From assembly GCF_001308195.1 (NCBI RefSeq), contig NZ_JXDF01000014.1:1-64000 (forward strand): 64,000 nt of DNA. The letters run 5' to 3'. The position numbers and the translations under genes are program-made. This DNA is from Apilactobacillus kunkeei. Lineage in GTDB: Bacteria > Bacillota > Bacilli > Lactobacillales > Lactobacillaceae. Below the pieces are notes generated by a model. That model saw only the letters and a list, made by a program, of their open reading frames with translations, searched no databases and was not told the DNA's origin. Positions 1 to 11,749 of this stretch are shown one piece after another; the first letter of the stretch is position 1, and every line of letters begins with the position of its first letter.

Positions 1-43
1 AATAATCTTTAATGGCAGCTAATTTTAATTCTTTAGAAAACAT
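1..43 (-). CDS. Possible 5' end of an IS3-type transposase OrfA (partial)
   Basis: An ATG at 43 (minus strand) opens a frame running off the window edge and encoding MFSKELKLAAIKDY. An AAGGGG ribosome site lies about 7 bases upstream, inside the hairpin at 48-85. The peptide resembles the first helix of the helix-turn-helix in IS3/IS150-family OrfA proteins, which often begin with a (Y/F)S-x-E(F/L)K(L) pattern. Only 14 residues are visible, so this is a guess from resemblance; an unrelated gene start is possible. Confidence 0.3.
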   Translation of the reverse strand, partial: MFSKELKLAAIKDY

Positions 44-45
44 AA

Positions 46-87
46 AAGAACCCCTTAAGTTAGATTTCTCCAACTCAAGGGGTTCAG
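46..87 (-). terminator. Hairpin after gatD (minus-strand terminator)
   Basis: The arms 48-61 and 72-85 pair with one mismatch. Reading on the minus strand, the hairpin follows the gatD stop by about 24 bases and is followed by TTTTATG, a short U tract. It also covers the ribosome site of the possible downstream gene at 43, so it could both stop murT-gatD transcripts and hide that start from read-through RNA. Confidence 0.7.
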
Positions 88-108
88 TTCAATCCGTCTT
101 TTTGTTTA

Positions 109-819
109 TTAATATGATTCTGAAACGTCAATCTTTTCTTGAGCAGAGAAGTCATCGTTAGGGTAACGACGTTTCAACGCCTTGATTAAGATGTGTTTTG
201 CGATGATGTTGTTTCTAGCTAGGATAGGACCGTGGAAGTAAGTGCAGTATACGTTTTTGAAGATTGCACCTTCAGCTTGATCGGTACCGTTATTACCGTA
301 ACCTTGTTCAACGTCACCCAATGGACGTTCGCCATTTCCAGTGTAAGTAACACCTTGATGGTTTTCGAAACCGTGGTAAACTTCACCGGTTTCCTTGTTC
401 TTAATCTTGATGTCACCGATGAAACGGTTGTCATGTTGTTGTTCGGTGTAGTGATCTAATACGCCGATACCAGGAATCTTGTTTCCTTCAGCATCGATGT
501 AGTACTTACCTAGAAGTTGGTAACCACCACAGATAGCTAACAAGCAACCATCTGAATCTATGAACTTTTTGATTTCGTCTTTTTTGGTTTGGAAGTCTTT
601 TGAAACAATGCTTTGTTCAAAATCTTGGCCACCACCGAATACGGCGATGTCATAGTCATCAGACTTGAAGTCTTCGTCTAAACTAACGACTTGTGATTCA
701 ACGTTGATGCCCATTTTCTTTCCATAGTATTTAAGAACTAAGATATTTCCTAAATCACCGTAGGTATTCATCAAATCACCGTATAGATGGGCAATGTGTA
801 ATGTATATTCTTTGGTCAT
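109..819 (-). CDS. gatD: GatD, glutamine amidotransferase subunit of lipid II isoglutaminyl synthase
   Basis: GatD supplies ammonia from glutamine to MurT, which converts the alpha-carboxyl of D-Glu in the lipid II stem peptide to D-isoglutamine. The 236-residue protein is a class I (CobB/CobQ-like) amidotransferase domain: the nucleophile is Cys97 in AICGGYQ, the partner His196 in YFHGPIL, and Arg132 in the NRFIG motif matches the glutamine-binding arginine of the family. The ATG overlaps the murT stop by one base (TAATGA type), as expected for a translationally coupled two-subunit enzyme. Length and gene order murT-gatD match other Firmicutes. Cytosolic, acting at the inner membrane face. 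Confidence 0.95.
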   Translation of the reverse strand: MTKEYTLHIAHLYGDLMNTYGDLGNILVLKYYGKKMGINVESQVVSLDEDFKSDDYDIAVFGGGQDFEQSIVSKDFQTKKDEIKKFIDSDGCLLAICGGYQLLGKYYIDAEGNKIPGIGVLDHYTEQQHDNRFIGDIKIKNKETGEVYHGFENHQGVTYTGNGERPLGDVEQGYGNNGTDQAEGAIFKNVYCTYFHGPILARNNIIAKHILIKALKRRYPNDDFSAQEKIDVSESY

Positions 820-2168
820 TATTCCATACCTCCCTTAATGTAACCTTTTTCTGCAAAGTCTTTTCTTAATTGAAGCATTGCAGTGTAGGTAGCTAGGATG
901 TAAACCTTCTTAGTTGGTAGAGTAGGGATTTCTTCGACAACCTTTTCTAGGTTAGGTTGCACTTCATGGATGTTTTCATCCACACCAGCAACCTTAAATC
1001 TAAAGGTAATGTCTTTGTATCTTTCACCACCGGTGATGAACTTCTTGATTGGCATCTTAGTGAAACGTTCGAATTCACCATCCCAAATCCAACTAGTGTC
1101 AATTCCGTCAGCGTAGTTGGCGTTTAGTAGGCAGATTAGTGAGAAGTCATCTTTTTCCTTTGAGATGGTATCGATAACTTGGTTTAGACCAACAGGGTTC
1201 TTAACCAATACTAATGTAGTTTCCTTACCATCAATGTCGATTAATTCTTGGCGACCAAAGACACGTTCGTTGGCAGTGAATGCTTGAGCGATATCCTTTG
1301 AATCAACGTCTAAGAAACGACCAACTGAATAAGCAGCTAGGGCGTTGTAGATGTTGTATACTCCACCAATACCAATTGATAGGTCTTGGCCATCGACAGT
1401 GAAGTCAGATGAGTTAGGAGTTAGTGCACCTAGTTTAGTTAATTCATGAGTTAGTTCTGGACGTTTGAAACCACAGTGTTCACAGAAGTAGTTACCTAGG
1501 TTGGCGTAACTGATGTAGTGGTAGTGCAAGATGTTTTGACATACTGGACATAAGACGCCATCAGTATTTGGTTCAGCCTTGAAGTTATCTTCATCATCGT
1601 GATTTTTGAATCCGTAGTAAATCTTTGGATTTGGTAAATCAACGGAGTTAAAGATTGGTGCATCACCGTTAGCGATGATAGTAGCTTCTGGAGCTAGTTT
1701 GACACCATCAATAATCTTCTTGTAGGTAGTGTAGATTTCACCATATCTATCCATTTGATCACGGAAGATGTTAGTGAAGACAAAGGCGATTGGTTTAACA
1801 TACTTAGTTAGTTTAATAACGTTTGCTTCATCGACTTCCAAGACAGCAAGTGGACGGTTGGTCTTAGGATTTTTAGCTTTTAGGAATGTAGTTACTAGAC
1901 CTTGTTCCATGTTTGAACCAGATGGGTTAGTAACAACGTTTTGGTATTTTTGTTTTAGCACTTGAACAGTAAGTGCAGTGGTTAGGGTTTTTCCGTTAGT
2001 ACCAGTAACCACAATAATGTCATAGTTTTGACCTAGATGTTTTAAAATCGCTGGATCAATTGCGGTGGTAATCTTTCCAGGAAGAGAACTTCCTCCGTTC
2101 ATAAAGGTATGTAAAAACCAGTATGAAGACTTACCAGCAAAAGTCGCAAATTCGCTTCTTATAGACAT
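819..2168 (-). CDS. murT: MurT, Mur-ligase-like subunit of lipid II isoglutaminyl synthase
   Basis: MurT activates the D-Glu alpha-carboxyl of lipid II with ATP and amidates it with GatD-derived ammonia. The 449-residue protein has the Mur ligase P-loop GTNGKT at residues 56-61, a central-domain zinc ribbon with Cys207, Cys210, Cys229 and Cys232 (CPVC and CEHC), and a C-terminal DUF1727 domain including the NPVGLNQV motif. The zinc ribbon separates MurT from MurC-F and from FolC. The ATG is preceded by AAGGAG on the minus strand. First gene of a two-gene operon, divergent from tdk. Confidence 0.95.
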   Translation of the reverse strand: MSIRSEFATFAGKSSYWFLHTFMNGGSSLPGKITTAIDPAILKHLGQNYDIIVVTGTNGKTLTTALTVQVLKQKYQNVVTNPSGSNMEQGLVTTFLKAKNPKTNRPLAVLEVDEANVIKLTKYVKPIAFVFTNIFRDQMDRYGEIYTTYKKIIDGVKLAPEATIIANGDAPIFNSVDLPNPKIYYGFKNHDDEDNFKAEPNTDGVLCPVCQNILHYHYISYANLGNYFCEHCGFKRPELTHELTKLGALTPNSSDFTVDGQDLSIGIGGVYNIYNALAAYSVGRFLDVDSKDIAQAFTANERVFGRQELIDIDGKETTLVLVKNPVGLNQVIDTISKEKDDFSLICLLNANYADGIDTSWIWDGEFERFTKMPIKKFITGGERYKDITFRFKVAGVDENIHEVQPNLEKVVEEIPTLPTKKVYILATYTAMLQLRKDFAEKGYIKGGME

Positions 2169-2218
2169 TGCTTGTACTCCTTAATTAATTAATACACAAA
2201 ATTTTATCATACTTTACT

Positions 2219-2224
2219 ATTATA
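2219..2224 (-). promoter_or_regulatory. Probable -10 of the murT-gatD promoter
   Basis: On the minus strand the sequence reads TATAAT about 50 bases upstream of the murT ATG. No good -35 is evident; the nearest candidate, CTGAAA, is spaced 19 bases away. The region 2169-2338 holds divergent promoters for murT and tdk and nothing else recognisable. Confidence 0.45.
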
Positions 2225-2298
2225 GACCGAATAATTGCATTATTTCAGTAAAATGATGTAAATTCTTTGGAACTGTCGAAATTAATTCGTAAATCAGC

Positions 2299-2304
2299 TA
2301 TAAT
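2299..2304 (+). promoter_or_regulatory. -10 box of tdk promoter
   Basis: A perfect TATAAT lies 35 bases before the ATG at 2339. Transcription from it would begin near 2311, downstream of the other in-frame ATG at 2267, which supports 2339 as the true tdk start. The -35 is poor (CTGTCG-like near 2273). Confidence 0.55.
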
Positions 2305-2338
2305 AATAAATGAAAAAATACAGAAAGCGAGTTTAATC

Positions 2339-2923
2339 ATGGCACAACTATATTATCGCTACGGGGCAATGAACAGTGGAAAGTCCATTGAAATCATCAA
2401 AGTTGCTCATAATTATGAAGAACAAGGTAAATCAGTCGTAATCATGACAAGTGCATTGGACACAAGGGAAGAAAGAGGTACTGTTGCATCCCGAGTAGGA
2501 TTAAGCAGAGGTGCACATGTGATTGAAGCGGATTCTGATTGCTTTGAAATGGTCAAAGAAATTGACCCAGATGCTAGTTGTATCTTAATTGACGAAGCCC
2601 AATTTTTAACTAAGGCTCACGTCTTACAATTAGCAAAAATTGTCGATGAACTATCGATTCCAGTAATCGCATTTGGTCTAAAGAATGACTTCCAAAACAA
2701 GTTATTTGAAGGATCTGAAGCGTTATTGTTATATGCTGACAAGATTGAAGAAATGAAGACAATTTGTTGGTTCTGTGGTCGCAAGGCTACAATGAACCTT
2801 CGTTTCCATGACAATCAACCAGTATATGAAGGTGAACAAATTCAAGTAGGTGGAAACGAATCATACTACCCAGTATGTCGTAAGCATTATTTCAACCCAC
2901 CTTTGGACGAAATGGGAAAGTGA
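2339..2923 (+). CDS. tdk: Thymidine kinase (type II)
   Basis: Phosphorylates thymidine to dTMP in the pyrimidine salvage pathway. The 194-residue protein has the Walker A loop GAMNSGKS at residues 9-16, the DEAQF Walker B/lasso motif, and a structural zinc site made by CWFC and the later CRKH. I chose the ATG at 2339 because family members start directly before the first beta strand (MAQLYYRYG) and the -10 box at 2299-2304 lies downstream of the alternative ATG at 2267. prfA follows after 10 bases, so the genes are likely cotranscribed, as in Bacillus and other lactobacilli. Confidence 0.93.
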   Translation: MAQLYYRYGAMNSGKSIEIIKVAHNYEEQGKSVVIMTSALDTREERGTVASRVGLSRGAHVIEADSDCFEMVKEIDPDASCILIDEAQFLTKAHVLQLAKIVDELSIPVIAFGLKNDFQNKLFEGSEALLLYADKIEEMKTICWFCGRKATMNLRFHDNQPVYEGEQIQVGGNESYYPVCRKHYFNPPLDEMGK

Positions 2924-2933
2924 GGAATAATTA

Positions 2934-4016
2934 ATGGATGAAATATTTGAAAAGCTGCAATCAGTAGTTGATCGATACGATGAACTAAACGAATTGATCA
3001 GTGACCCAGAAGTTATCGCAGATACAAAACGTTTCATGGAACTATCTAAAGAAGAAGGTAGTCTAAGAGAAGTTGTTGCTGCTTACAACAAGTACAAGGA
3101 CGTTGTCTCACAACTAGAAGACGACAAGGCTATGCTTGCTGAAAAGCTAGACGATGACATGAATGAAATGGTTAAGAGTGAAATTAGTGAACTAGAACCA
3201 CAAAAGGCTGAACTTGAAGAACAAATCAAGATTATGCTATTACCTAAGGACCCTAATGATGACAAGAACATCATCATGGAAATCCACGGTGCTGCTGGTG
3301 GGGATGAAGGTAGTCTATTTGCTGCTGACCTATACAACATGTACATCCGTTACGCTGAAAGCCAAGGCTGGAAGACGTCAATCATTGATGAAAGTGACAC
3401 TGAAGTTGGTGGATTTAAGGAAATCGCCATCATGATTCAAGGTGATAACGTATATTCTAAGTTGAAGTTTGAAAACGGTGCTCACCGTGTTCAACGTGTT
3501 CCTTCAACTGAATCAGCTGGTCGTATTCACACTTCAACTGCTACTGTTGGTGTTATGCCAGAAGCAGAAGACGTGGACTTAGAAATCGATCCAAAAGACA
3601 TCAAGACTGATGTTTACCGTGCATCTGGTGCCGGTGGACAACACGTTAACAAGACTTCTTCAGCGGTTAGAATGACCCACTTGCCTACAGGTATCGTTGT
3701 TGCTATGCAAGATGAACGTTCACAACAACAAAACCGTGCTAAGGCTATGCAAGTGTTGAAGTCACGTGTATACGATTATTACCAACAACAAGAAGAAGAT
3801 AAGTATGACGCTGAAAGAAAATCAGCCGTGGGTACTGGTGATCGTTCAGAAAGAATTAGAACTTACAACTATCCTCAAAACCGTGTTACTGACCACCGTA
3901 TTGGTTTGACAGTTAACAAGTTGGATAAGGTTATGAATGGTGACTTAGAAGATATAATTGATGCATTGATTCTATCTGACCAAACCGAAAAGTTGGAGCA
4001 ACTAAAGAATGAATAA
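2934..4016 (+). CDS. prfA: Peptide chain release factor 1
   Basis: RF1 recognises UAA and UAG in the ribosomal A site and triggers peptide release. The 360-residue protein carries the catalytic GGQ in GAGGQHVNK and the tripeptide anticodon of the PxT type (P-S-T in RVPSTE), which identifies RF1 and not RF2. The N-terminal third is helical and acidic. The ATG follows GAGGAATAATT. Its 3' end overlaps prmC by 8 bases, fitting the functional link: PrmC methylates the Gln of this GGQ. Confidence 0.96.
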   Translation: MDEIFEKLQSVVDRYDELNELISDPEVIADTKRFMELSKEEGSLREVVAAYNKYKDVVSQLEDDKAMLAEKLDDDMNEMVKSEISELEPQKAELEEQIKIMLLPKDPNDDKNIIMEIHGAAGGDEGSLFAADLYNMYIRYAESQGWKTSIIDESDTEVGGFKEIAIMIQGDNVYSKLKFENGAHRVQRVPSTESAGRIHTSTATVGVMPEAEDVDLEIDPKDIKTDVYRASGAGGQHVNKTSSAVRMTHLPTGIVVAMQDERSQQQNRAKAMQVLKSRVYDYYQQQEEDKYDAERKSAVGTGDRSERIRTYNYPQNRVTDHRIGLTVNKLDKVMNGDLEDIIDALILSDQTEKLEQLKNE

Positions 4017-4851
4017 TATGACTTATTTTGAAGCCCAGAAGAGGGCTTCTTTTCTTATCTCCGAAAAAAATCTAGATGAACAGACTGCCAAACTATTCTT
4101 AATGGAAATGTTTGGTTTCGATAATACCCACTTACTGTTGCATTATCGAGATGAAATGAAACAAGAAGACGTTAAAAGATACTTTGATTGGATTGATCAA
4201 TATCTTAATGGCCAACCGGCTCAATATATCATCGGTGAGACTGAGTTTTATGGTAATCGTTTTAAAGTCGATGATAGAGTCCTAATTCCACGCCCCGAAA
4301 CAGAGGAATTAGTAGAGTGGTTATTAACTGATTTTGCCGATCAAAAAGACCTTAAAGTGCTTGACATGGGAACCGGAAGTGGTGCAATTGCCATTTCAAT
4401 TAGTAAGGAACATCCAGACTGGCAGGTAGATGCTGCTGACATCTCCGCAAAAGCCTTACAGGTAGCGGGTTTGAACAATGAAATGAACGAAACGAACGTT
4501 AGGTTCATCGAGAGTGACCTGTTTGGCGCAATAACCGAAGATTATGACGTTATTATTAGTAATCCTCCTTATATTTCCGAAGATGAAATTGAGTATATGG
4601 ATGAAAGTGTCATAGAACACGAACCAAAAGAAGCATTATTTGCAAAAAATAATGGCTTATTTATGTATCAAAAAATCGCAGAATATATTAAAATAAAGAA
4701 GGACACTGTTCACGGCAGTTTATATCTAGAAATTGGGTTTAAACAAACGGATGCAGTAACCGAGATTTTTACCGAGTTAATTCCTGGATGCGAAGTCACT
4801 AGTCGTAAAGACTTCTTTGGTAATCCGAGAATGATTCGAGTTAAGTATTAG
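4009..4851 (+). CDS. prmC: Release factor glutamine N5-methyltransferase PrmC (HemK)
   Basis: Transfers methyl from S-adenosylmethionine to the GGQ glutamine of release factors. The 280-residue protein has a helical N-terminal domain, a Rossmann methyltransferase fold with motif [12 protein letters not shown], and the diagnostic NPPY in [10 protein letters not shown] that binds the glutamine amide. It starts inside the end of prfA with an 8-base overlap, so translation is probably coupled. Confidence 0.95.
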   Translation: MNNMTYFEAQKRASFLISEKNLDEQTAKLFLMEMFGFDNTHLLLHYRDEMKQEDVKRYFDWIDQYLNGQPAQYIIGETEFYGNRFKVDDRVLIPRPETEELVEWLLTDFADQKDLKVLDMGTGSGAIAISISKEHPDWQVDAADISAKALQVAGLNNEMNETNVRFIESDLFGAITEDYDVIISNPPYISEDEIEYMDESVIEHEPKEALFAKNNGLFMYQKIAEYIKIKKDTVHGSLYLEIGFKQTDAVTEIFTELIPGCEVTSRKDFFGNPRMIRVKY

Positions 4852-4868
4852 GGGGGATGTATTTATAT

Positions 4869-5888
4869 ATGGACACAAAGATATACACTGCAGATGATTT
4901 AGCTGCAGCCGCTAAAGATATCGTCGATGGAAAGTTAGTTTCTTTCCCAACTGAAACGGTATACGGTTTAGGGGCAGATGCAACTAATGAAGATGCGGTT
5001 AAGCAAGTTTACGCGGCTAAAGGACGTCCAAGTGACAATCCTTTAATCGTCCATGTTGACGGCCCAGAAATGGTTGAAAGATACGCACAACCATTGTCTG
5101 ATGAGGCAAAGAAGCTAATTAATACATTTTGGCCTGGACCATTAACCATCATTTTTAATTTGAAAGACAATGTATTATCTAAAACCGTAACCGGTGGATT
5201 AGATACTGCAGCATTTAGAAATCCTAACAATGATGTAACGTTATCATTGATTAGGAAAGCAGGGGTGCCAATTGTGGGACCATCTGCTAACACATCTGGA
5301 AAACCCAGTCCTACCTTGGCCAAGCATGTTTACCATGATTTAAAAGGTAAGATTGCTGGAATTCTAGATGACGGTGAATGCCAATATGGTGTTGAATCCA
5401 CTGTCTTAGATATGTCGACTGACCAACCTGCAATTTTAAGACCAGGTGCTATTTCAGCCGAACAAATCGAAGAAATTATCAATAAACCCGTGCTAGATGA
5501 ACGAGTACATCTATCCGCTAGCCAAATTCCAAAGGCTCCTGGAATGAAGTACAAGCACTATGCACCATCAGCTCAAGTCTATATTGTCGATTCCACAAGC
5601 GACTTCAAGAAAGCAGCTAAGTGGGCATCACAACAAGATCATACTGTCGGAGTCATGGCAACTGATACTGTTTTAAACGATATTGATTGGCCTGATAATG
5701 TCGAAACATTTTCATTAGGAGATACCGTCTTATCAGCAAGTCATGCTTTATTTGCAGGACTAAGACATTTTGACAATGAAGAAGAAGTAAAATCAATCTT
5801 GACCCAAGGTTTTGCAAATCAAGGCATTGGTGAAGCATACATGAACAGATTGAACAAATCTGCTGGACAAAAACATTTTAATAAATAG
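4869..5888 (+). CDS. tsaC: Threonylcarbamoyl-AMP synthase, Sua5/YwlC type
   Basis: Makes threonylcarbamoyl-AMP from threonine, bicarbonate and ATP, the first step of the tRNA t6A37 modification. The N-terminal YrdC domain has FPTETVYGLG, the KGRPSDNPL motif and the GPSANTSGKPSPT signature; the C-terminal Sua5 domain follows the linker PKAPGMKYKHYAP. At 339 residues it is the long Sua5 form, not the short E. coli TsaC form. The ATG at 4857 abuts the G-rich ribosome site 4851-4856, so I place the start at 4869, where the spacing works. Lies between prmC and glyA as in Bacillus (ywlC). Confidence 0.93.
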   Translation: MDTKIYTADDLAAAAKDIVDGKLVSFPTETVYGLGADATNEDAVKQVYAAKGRPSDNPLIVHVDGPEMVERYAQPLSDEAKKLINTFWPGPLTIIFNLKDNVLSKTVTGGLDTAAFRNPNNDVTLSLIRKAGVPIVGPSANTSGKPSPTLAKHVYHDLKGKIAGILDDGECQYGVESTVLDMSTDQPAILRPGAISAEQIEEIINKPVLDERVHLSASQIPKAPGMKYKHYAPSAQVYIVDSTSDFKKAAKWASQQDHTVGVMATDTVLNDIDWPDNVETFSLGDTVLSASHALFAGLRHFDNEEEVKSILTQGFANQGIGEAYMNRLNKSAGQKHFNK

Positions 5889-5918
5889 TTACGTAAATTT
5901 TGAGGGGGCACTTCTATC

Positions 5919-7160
5919 ATGAAATACGATTACCAAAATGAAGACAAAGAATTATGGGATGTAATTAAGAATGAACAAACTCGTCAAGAAAACACAATTG
6001 AGCTAATTGCGTCAGAAAACATTGCATCTAACGCTGTAATGGCTGCGCAAGGTTCTGTTTTAACTAACAAATACGCCGAAGGATATCCTGGTAAGAGATA
6101 CTACGGTGGTTGTGAATTTGTAGATAAATCAGAAACATTAGCGATTGAACGTGCTAAGAAGTTATTTGGGGCTGAATATGTTAATGTTCAACCACACTCA
6201 GGTTCACAAGCTAACCAAGCTGTGTACTCAGCATTTTTGAAGCCTGGAGATAAGATTTTAGGGATGGACCTAAACGCCGGTGGTCACTTAACCCACGGTG
6301 CTAAGGTAAACTTCTCAGGTAAGATTTACCAATCATTCTCATACGGCTTAGATCCAAAGACTGAACGTCTTAACTACGATGATATCTTAGCAATTGCTAA
6401 AGAAGTTCAACCACAAATTATTGTTGCTGGGGCTTCTGCATACAGCCGTATCATCGACTGGAACAAGTTCAGAGAAATTGCCGACGAAGTTGGCGCATAC
6501 TTAATGGTAGATATGGCCCACATCGCTGGACTAGTTGCTACCGGATTACATCCAAGTCCCATCGGAATTGCCGATGTCGTAACTACTACCACTCACAAGA
6601 CTCTAAGAGGACCTCGTGGTGGAATGATTTTGTCTAACGAAAAATATGCTAAGAAGATCAATTCTGCAATGTTCCCAGGATCACAAGGTGGACCATTGGA
6701 ACACGTGATTGCTGGTAAGGCTGCTTGTTTCTTTGAAGACTTGCAACCAGCATTTACAGAATACTCAAAACAAGTTATTAAAAATGCAGCTGCTATGGCT
6801 GATGAATTTAACAACAGCGATACTATCAAGGTGGTATCTGGTGGTACCGATAACCATTTGATGGTCTTAGACTTAACCAACACTGAATTAAATGGGAAAG
6901 AAGCACAAATCCTATTAGATTCACTTAAGATTACAACTAATAAGGAAGCAATTCCTGATGAGAAACTAAGTCCATTTGTTACAAGTGGATTAAGATTAGG
7001 AACTCCTGCGATTACTTCTAGAGGGTTCGATGAAAAAGATTCACGTAAAGTTGCAAAAATGATAACACGTGCAATTGAAAATCATGACGATGAAAATGTT
7101 CTAAACGAAGTAAGAGAAGAAGTATCCCAATTAACCCAATCACATCCAATTTTTGATTAA
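5919..7160 (+). CDS. glyA: Serine hydroxymethyltransferase
   Basis: Converts serine and tetrahydrofolate to glycine and 5,10-methylene-THF, the main one-carbon source and a feeder of dTMP synthesis. The 413-residue type I PLP enzyme has the cofactor lysine Lys227 in [14 protein letters not shown] and the N-terminal substrate loop [16 protein letters not shown] precedes the ATG. upp follows after 12 bases, so the two are probably one transcript. Confidence 0.96.
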   Translation: MKYDYQNEDKELWDVIKNEQTRQENTIELIASENIASNAVMAAQGSVLTNKYAEGYPGKRYYGGCEFVDKSETLAIERAKKLFGAEYVNVQPHSGSQANQAVYSAFLKPGDKILGMDLNAGGHLTHGAKVNFSGKIYQSFSYGLDPKTERLNYDDILAIAKEVQPQIIVAGASAYSRIIDWNKFREIADEVGAYLMVDMAHIAGLVATGLHPSPIGIADVVTTTTHKTLRGPRGGMILSNEKYAKKINSAMFPGSQGGPLEHVIAGKAACFFEDLQPAFTEYSKQVIKNAAAMADEFNNSDTIKVVSGGTDNHLMVLDLTNTELNGKEAQILLDSLKITTNKEAIPDEKLSPFVTSGLRLGTPAITSRGFDEKDSRKVAKMITRAIENHDDENVLNEVREEVSQLTQSHPIFD

Positions 7161-7172
7161 AGGAGATTAATC

Positions 7173-7805
7173 ATGGGAAAATTTCAAGTAATGAATCATC
7201 CATTGATTCAACACAAGTTAACTATTATTAGAAATGAAAATTGTGGAACTAGAGAATTTCGTGAAGTTGTAAATGAAATTGCTTCATTGTTAGCTTTCGA
7301 AGTTTCTAGAGATATGCCACTAGAAGACGTTGATGTAAAAACTCCACAAGGTATCGCACATGCAAAGCAACTATCAGGTAAGAAGGTGGCTGTTGTGCCA
7401 ATTCTTCGTGCTGGTATCGGGATGGTAGACGGTATTTTAGACCTAATCCCAGCCGCTAAGGTTGGACACATCGGTATGTATCGTGATGAAGAAACCCTAG
7501 AACCACACGAATACTTTGTGAAATTGCCAAGTGATATTGACAAACGTCAAATTTTTGTTGTTGATCCAATGCTTGCTACTGGTGGTTCTGCCATCATGGC
7601 AATCGATGCTTTAATTAAGCGTGGTGTCGACGAAAGTAATATTAAATTTGTGTGCTTGGTAGCTGCTCCCGAAGGTGTGGAAGCGCTTCAAAAAGCCCAT
7701 GGTGACGTAGATATTTACACTGCTGCGTTAGATGATCATCTAGAAAACGGTTACATTGTACCTGGACTAGGTGATGCCGGAGATCGTCTATTCGGAACTA
7801 AATAA
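7173..7805 (+). CDS. upp: Uracil phosphoribosyltransferase
   Basis: Salvages uracil with PRPP to UMP. The 210-residue protein has the PRPP-binding loop [11 protein letters not shown] and the uracil-binding C-terminal segment near [20 protein letters not shown] precedes the ATG, and a strong terminator follows at 7811-7845. The position directly before the ATP synthase operon is the usual Bacilli arrangement. Confidence 0.96.
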   Translation: MGKFQVMNHPLIQHKLTIIRNENCGTREFREVVNEIASLLAFEVSRDMPLEDVDVKTPQGIAHAKQLSGKKVAVVPILRAGIGMVDGILDLIPAAKVGHIGMYRDEETLEPHEYFVKLPSDIDKRQIFVVDPMLATGGSAIMAIDALIKRGVDESNIKFVCLVAAPEGVEALQKAHGDVDIYTAALDDHLENGYIVPGLGDAGDRLFGTK

Positions 7806-7810
7806 AATAA

Positions 7811-7845
7811 AAATCCGTCGTTTTTTTTGCGATGGATTTTTTATT
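7811..7845 (+). terminator. Terminator after upp
   Basis: The arms AAATCCGTCG (7811-7820) and CGATGGATTT (7830-7839) pair with one G-U, the loop is T-rich, and a run of T follows. It separates upp from the atp leader. Confidence 0.85.
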
Positions 7846-7883
7846 TATGTATAACTTTATACTAAAAGTCTAAGATACATTTT

Positions 7884-7910
7884 TTACAATTTGTAAAGCA
7901 CAAATTGTAA
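7884..7910. repeat. Perfect 11-bp inverted repeat upstream of the atp operon
   Basis: TTACAATTTGT (7884-7894) and ACAAATTGTAA (7900-7910) are exact inverted copies around AAAGC. No proper T run follows, so a simple terminator is less likely than an operator or RNA hairpin. The rest of 7846-8089 has no gene. Confidence 0.6.
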
Positions 7911-8025
7911 TTTTGGTAAAAAAACTGTTAAATAGTTATTTTATTTTGAAATGAAGCCTGAATGGTGGTACTATCTTATTGTATTTTGAAAGAGAAATAC
8001 ATCATCTTAAGAGTTAAAACTATCG

Positions 8026-8053
8026 TTAATGTGAATTAATGTAACATTAATGT
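8026..8053 (+). repeat. Three phased TTAATGT repeats in the atp leader
   Basis: TTAATGT occurs at 8026-8032, 8036-8042 and 8047-8053, a period of 10 and 11 bases, close to one helical turn. The last two copies sit around an exact 17-base palindrome (8035-8051: 8-bp arms around one A). It lies 37 bases before the atpB start, so it could be a regulator site or part of the untranslated leader. Confidence 0.5.
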
Positions 8054-8089
8054 TTAGTATGCTTAGGTTGCGAAAAGGGGTGATAATCT

Positions 8090-8806
8090 GTGAATGATCC
8101 AATATCCACATTTAAGCTATTTGGGCTTACATTCAATATTGGAAACATGGTTTCCGTTACGGTTGCTGCAGTTTTCGTATTCTTATTTGTATTCATTTGT
8201 TCTAGAAAGCTACAAGTGATTCCATCAGGAAAACAAAACTTGCTTGAAATGATTGTTGATTTCACCAACGGAATTGTTAACACTTCTGTTGAAGGTGCTA
8301 AAGCCAAGGCTTACGGTCTATTTGCTTTTGTACTATTCGTATTCATCTTCATTTCTAACCAAATGGGACTACTTTTCCAAATTGATTACAATGGGGTTGC
8401 CTATGTTAAAAGTCCAACGTCAGATCCAATTGTCACTTTGACATTGGCCGCTATCACGTTGGCATGGGCTCATTTCGCAGGAGTTTCAAAGCTTGGATTC
8501 AAGGGTTACTTCTCAAGTACATACTTGAAGCCATTTAAGTTATGGTTGCCATTGAATGTCTTCGAAGAGTTAGCTAACTTCCTAACTCTTGGTTTGCGTC
8601 TATATGGTAATATTTTCGCAGGTGAACTACTTCTAGGATTGCTATCTAAATTAGCACTAGGTTACGGTGTATTGGGATACATCCCATCCGTACTTGTTGC
8701 AATGATTTGGGAAGCATTCTCAATCTTTATCGGAAGTGTTCAAGCATTCGTATTTGTAACCTTAACATTCGTATACATTTCTCAAAAGATTCAACCTGAG
8801 GAATAA
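8090..8806 (+). CDS. atpB: F1Fo ATP synthase subunit a
   Basis: Membrane stator subunit carrying the proton half-channels of the Fo rotor. The 238-residue protein has about five to six hydrophobic helices, with the essential arginine Arg170 in LRLYGNIFAGE. The start is GTG at 8090 behind AAAAGGGG; the next candidate Met would remove the first conserved helix. First gene of the eight-gene operon; no atpI-like gene precedes it. In lactic acid bacteria the complex mainly hydrolyses ATP to pump protons for pH homeostasis (general knowledge, not visible here). Confidence 0.96.
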   Translation: MNDPISTFKLFGLTFNIGNMVSVTVAAVFVFLFVFICSRKLQVIPSGKQNLLEMIVDFTNGIVNTSVEGAKAKAYGLFAFVLFVFIFISNQMGLLFQIDYNGVAYVKSPTSDPIVTLTLAAITLAWAHFAGVSKLGFKGYFSSTYLKPFKLWLPLNVFEELANFLTLGLRLYGNIFAGELLLGLLSKLALGYGVLGYIPSVLVAMIWEAFSIFIGSVQAFVFVTLTFVYISQKIQPEE

Positions 8807-8821
8807 TTTTATTTATTATAA

Positions 8822-9046
<225 letters not shown>

Positions 9047-9098
9047 TAATATAAAGGTAAAGTAATTCTTCTATTCTCAATTAAGGAGGTGTCAATAG

Positions 9099-9624
9099 AT
9101 GCTTTCACATTCATTATTGCCAACTGTCGCTGTGACTGATGGTGGTGGATTGTACTACGGTAACATGATTTTTACAGCTCTTGTTTTCATCATCTTGATG
9201 ATTCTTATCATGAAATTTGCATGGAAGCCATTATCAGAAATGATGGAAAAACGTGCTAACAAGATTGCCGATGACATCAATTCTGCAGAAAAGTCACGTA
9301 AGGACGCTGAAGATTTAGCAAAGCAACGTGAAGACGCCTTAGCAAAATCTAGAGAAGATGCAACTGGCATTATTAACAACGCCAAGCAATCTGCTCAAGT
9401 ACAAAGTGACCAAATTATCACAACTGCTAGAAACGATGCTCAAAGTATCAAGACTTCTGCTCAAAAAGATATTGAACAAGAACGTAAAGATGCTTTAGCA
9501 AACACCAAAAATGATGTGGCCAATTTATCTATTGAAATTGCTTCTAAGATCATTCAAAAAGAATTAAAAGCTGACGATCAAAAGGCATTGATTGATTCTT
9601 ATATTGAAGGGTTGGGGAAGCAAG

Positions 9625-9635
<11 letters not shown>
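9099..9635 (+). CDS. atpF: F1Fo ATP synthase subunit b
   Basis: Peripheral stalk subunit joining Fo to F1. The 178-residue protein has one N-terminal membrane helix (about residues 20-42) followed by a long charged coiled coil rich in Lys, Glu, Ala and Gln. TAAGGAGGTG precedes the ATG. Its end overlaps atpH by 11 bases. Confidence 0.95.
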
Positions 9636-11728
<2,093 letters not shown>

Positions 11729-11749
11729 CTTGAAGGATGGTGAGAACTA

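Noticed and set aside
2267-2338. Longer N terminus for thymidine kinase
   Set aside because: The TATAAT at 2299-2304 lies within it, so it would not be transcribed, and the extension has no counterpart in the family.
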